Assembly: GCA_900754515.1 (NCBI GenBank)
Contig: CAAEDD010000011.1
Location: 1 to 6,333, forward strand
Direction of reading: 5' to 3'
DNA length: 6,333 nt
Origin: an uncultured Oscillospiraceae bacterium
GTDB lineage: Bacteria > Bacillota > Clostridia > Oscillospirales > Oscillospiraceae
The number at the start of each line of letters is the position of its first letter. Positions within the stretch are counted from its first letter, which is position 1. Both the position numbers and the translations under genes were made by a program. This document shows positions 5,321 through 6,333 of this stretch, piece by piece. The notes beneath the pieces were generated by a model. The model made no database searches. It was not told the DNA's origin and saw only the letters and a list, made by a program, of their open reading frames with translations.

Positions 5321-6333
5321 TCAATGCCTCCCTGATTCCCGCCATAATATAACAGGCACAAGGCAGGGCAACGGAATTGCCCAGGGCCTTGTACCTGCCG
5401 GCCGAACTTATCTCTATGCCTCCTGCTCCGTACCTGGTCCAGCCCTCCGGCAAGCCCATGAGCCGTTCGCACTCTCTTTCCGTAAGGTAGCGGACACAGC
5501 CCTCCTCCGGAGCATCCTCATACCAGAAAGCAAAGCGGTTCACTCCGCTTGCCAGCAGGGTCGGAAAAGGCTCATCTGGTTTTCCAAAGCTGGTGATGAA
5601 TATGGTCTTGTCCCCGTGGGCTGCCATGGCGCCCATTCTAAAGTCCTGAAACGGACAGAGGATGGGTACTCTCCCCCCTGCTTCAATAAAAGTGCCTCTA
5701 TCTCCCTGGGCGGCGGACAGCCTGCCTGTCCGGCCAGGCGCAGGATACGGCTGCACTGGGCGGGGCTTAAATAATATCCGCTCAGCTCGCCGTCCTCCAA
5801 AATCCGCCACGAGGAAGATGCGCTGCCGTCGTGCCAGTCTGGGGCTTGACCAATACTGGGCGTCCATGAGCCGCCAGGCCAGGTCGGGGCTTGTCCCTCG
5901 CACCATTCCGGCCTTTGCCCATCTTCCAGAAGTAGGCATTGGAACATCGGTGTCTGTGAAGGCCCCAAGCACGGCCTTAAAATCCATCCTGTCATTTGAT
6001 GAAAACGCTCCCATGACGTTTTCCCAAACAGCGATTGTTGGAAAGCTGCCGTCTGTTGCATCCCTCATTTCTCTTATTATCCGTATAGCCTCGTAAAACA
6101 GGCTGGAACGTTTCCCCTCCAGGCCGCTGCGGTCGCCTATCTGGGACAGGTTCTGGCATGGAGAGCCGAAGCTTATCACATCCACGGCTGGGACCTCCCG
6201 GCCATGGAGCTTGGTGATGTCCCCCAGGTGTCTCATCTCCGGGAAACGATACTTGGTTATAGCTATAGGCGCCGCCTCTATCTCACTGGCCCACAGAGGC
6301 TTTATACCATTGAACTCCGCCGCCAGGGGAAAC
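5313..6333 (-). CDS. DNA (cytosine-5) methyltransferase, 5' end outside the window
   Basis: The C-terminal 339 residues are present. The frame is open to the right edge and begins FPLAAEFNGIKPLWASEIE, the end of motif I and start of motif II, so probably only some 10-20 residues are missing; the ATG at 6236 is internal. Motif IV is GSPCQNLS, with the catalytic Cys codon at 6156-6158. Motif VI is WENV (6015-6026), motif VIII is RRQRIFLVA (near 5823), and the last motifs are RYLTERECERLMGLPEGW and YKALGNSVALPC. The enzyme transfers a methyl group from S-adenosylmethionine to C5 of cytosine in a target set by the variable region between motifs VIII and IX. No restriction endonuclease gene is visible beside it. 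Such solitary enzymes are common in ICEs, where protection from host restriction is the usual explanation (inference). Its stop overlaps the lysozyme-like start by 8 nt, so the two are co-transcribed. Confidence 0.95.
   Translation of the reverse strand, partial: FPLAAEFNGIKPLWASEIEAAPIAITKYRFPEMRHLGDITKLHGREVPAVDVISFGSPCQNLSQIGDRSGLEGKRSSLFYEAIRIIREMRDATDGSFPTIAVWENVMGAFSSNDRMDFKAVLGAFTDTDVPMPTSGRWAKAGMVRGTSPDLAWRLMDAQYWSSPRLARRQRIFLVADFGGRRAERILFKPRPVQPYPAPGRTGRLSAAQGDRGTFIEAGGRVPILCPFQDFRMGAMAAHGDKTIFITSFGKPDEPFPTLLASGVNRFAFWYEDAPEEGCVRYLTERECERLMGLPEGWTRYGAGGIEISSAGRYKALGNSVALPCACYIMAGIREALNG

Noticed and set aside
5301..6096. Plus- and minus-strand frames overlapping the methyltransferase
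   Set aside because: All C5-methyltransferase motifs lie in one minus-strand frame; the others are shadows.

Overview
This window looks like part of an integrative and conjugative element (ICE) from a gut-type Clostridia (Bacillota). That call rests on family recognition, made without any database search: an ICE-type winged-helix initiator-like protein, an excisionase-type DNA-binding protein, a membrane-anchored lysozyme-like conjugation protein and a C5 cytosine methyltransferase, nearly all on the minus strand. These backbone genes are moderately GC-rich and have strong Shine-Dalgarno sequences.

Layout, left to right. At 1-513 (minus) lies the N-terminal part of an ICE helix-turn-helix/initiator-like gene. 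It is interrupted by an amber codon at codon 39 and then appears to switch to the tail of another ICE protein, so it is probably decayed. From about 735 to 3320 there is a markedly AT-rich island. It holds one plus-strand gene (879-3266, 795 aa) with a near-consensus promoter and its own Shine-Dalgarno, and ends at a GC-rich hairpin that it shares with the convergent excisionase gene (3368-3586, minus). Upstream of the excisionase gene is a repeat-rich stretch that overlaps the degenerate 3' end of a small conserved ICE gene. Beyond that, a lysozyme-like protein gene (3998-5320, minus) overlaps by 8 nt the end of a C5 cytosine methyltransferase gene that runs off the right edge (5313-6333, minus).

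The main point of interest is the 795-aa cargo protein. I read it as a cold-shock/OB-like N-terminus, an unassigned alpha/beta region, a STAND/AAA-type P-loop ATPase (Walker A K296, Walker B D396-E397), a winged-helix-like region, and a C-terminal HEPN-like domain with an R-x4-H motif (R751, H756). That order (nucleic-acid-binding module, NTPase switch, putative RNase) is what would be expected of a single-gene antiphage or abortive-infection system carried as ICE cargo. Function is inferred from architecture only.

The second point is a pair of near-perfect palindromes (centres at 4985 and 5056) inside the lysozyme-like gene. They resemble the ParB-binding parS site with one extra central base. 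They lie in two different reading frames, so the conserved unit is DNA and not protein; this suggests a centromere-like site for an ICE partition system.
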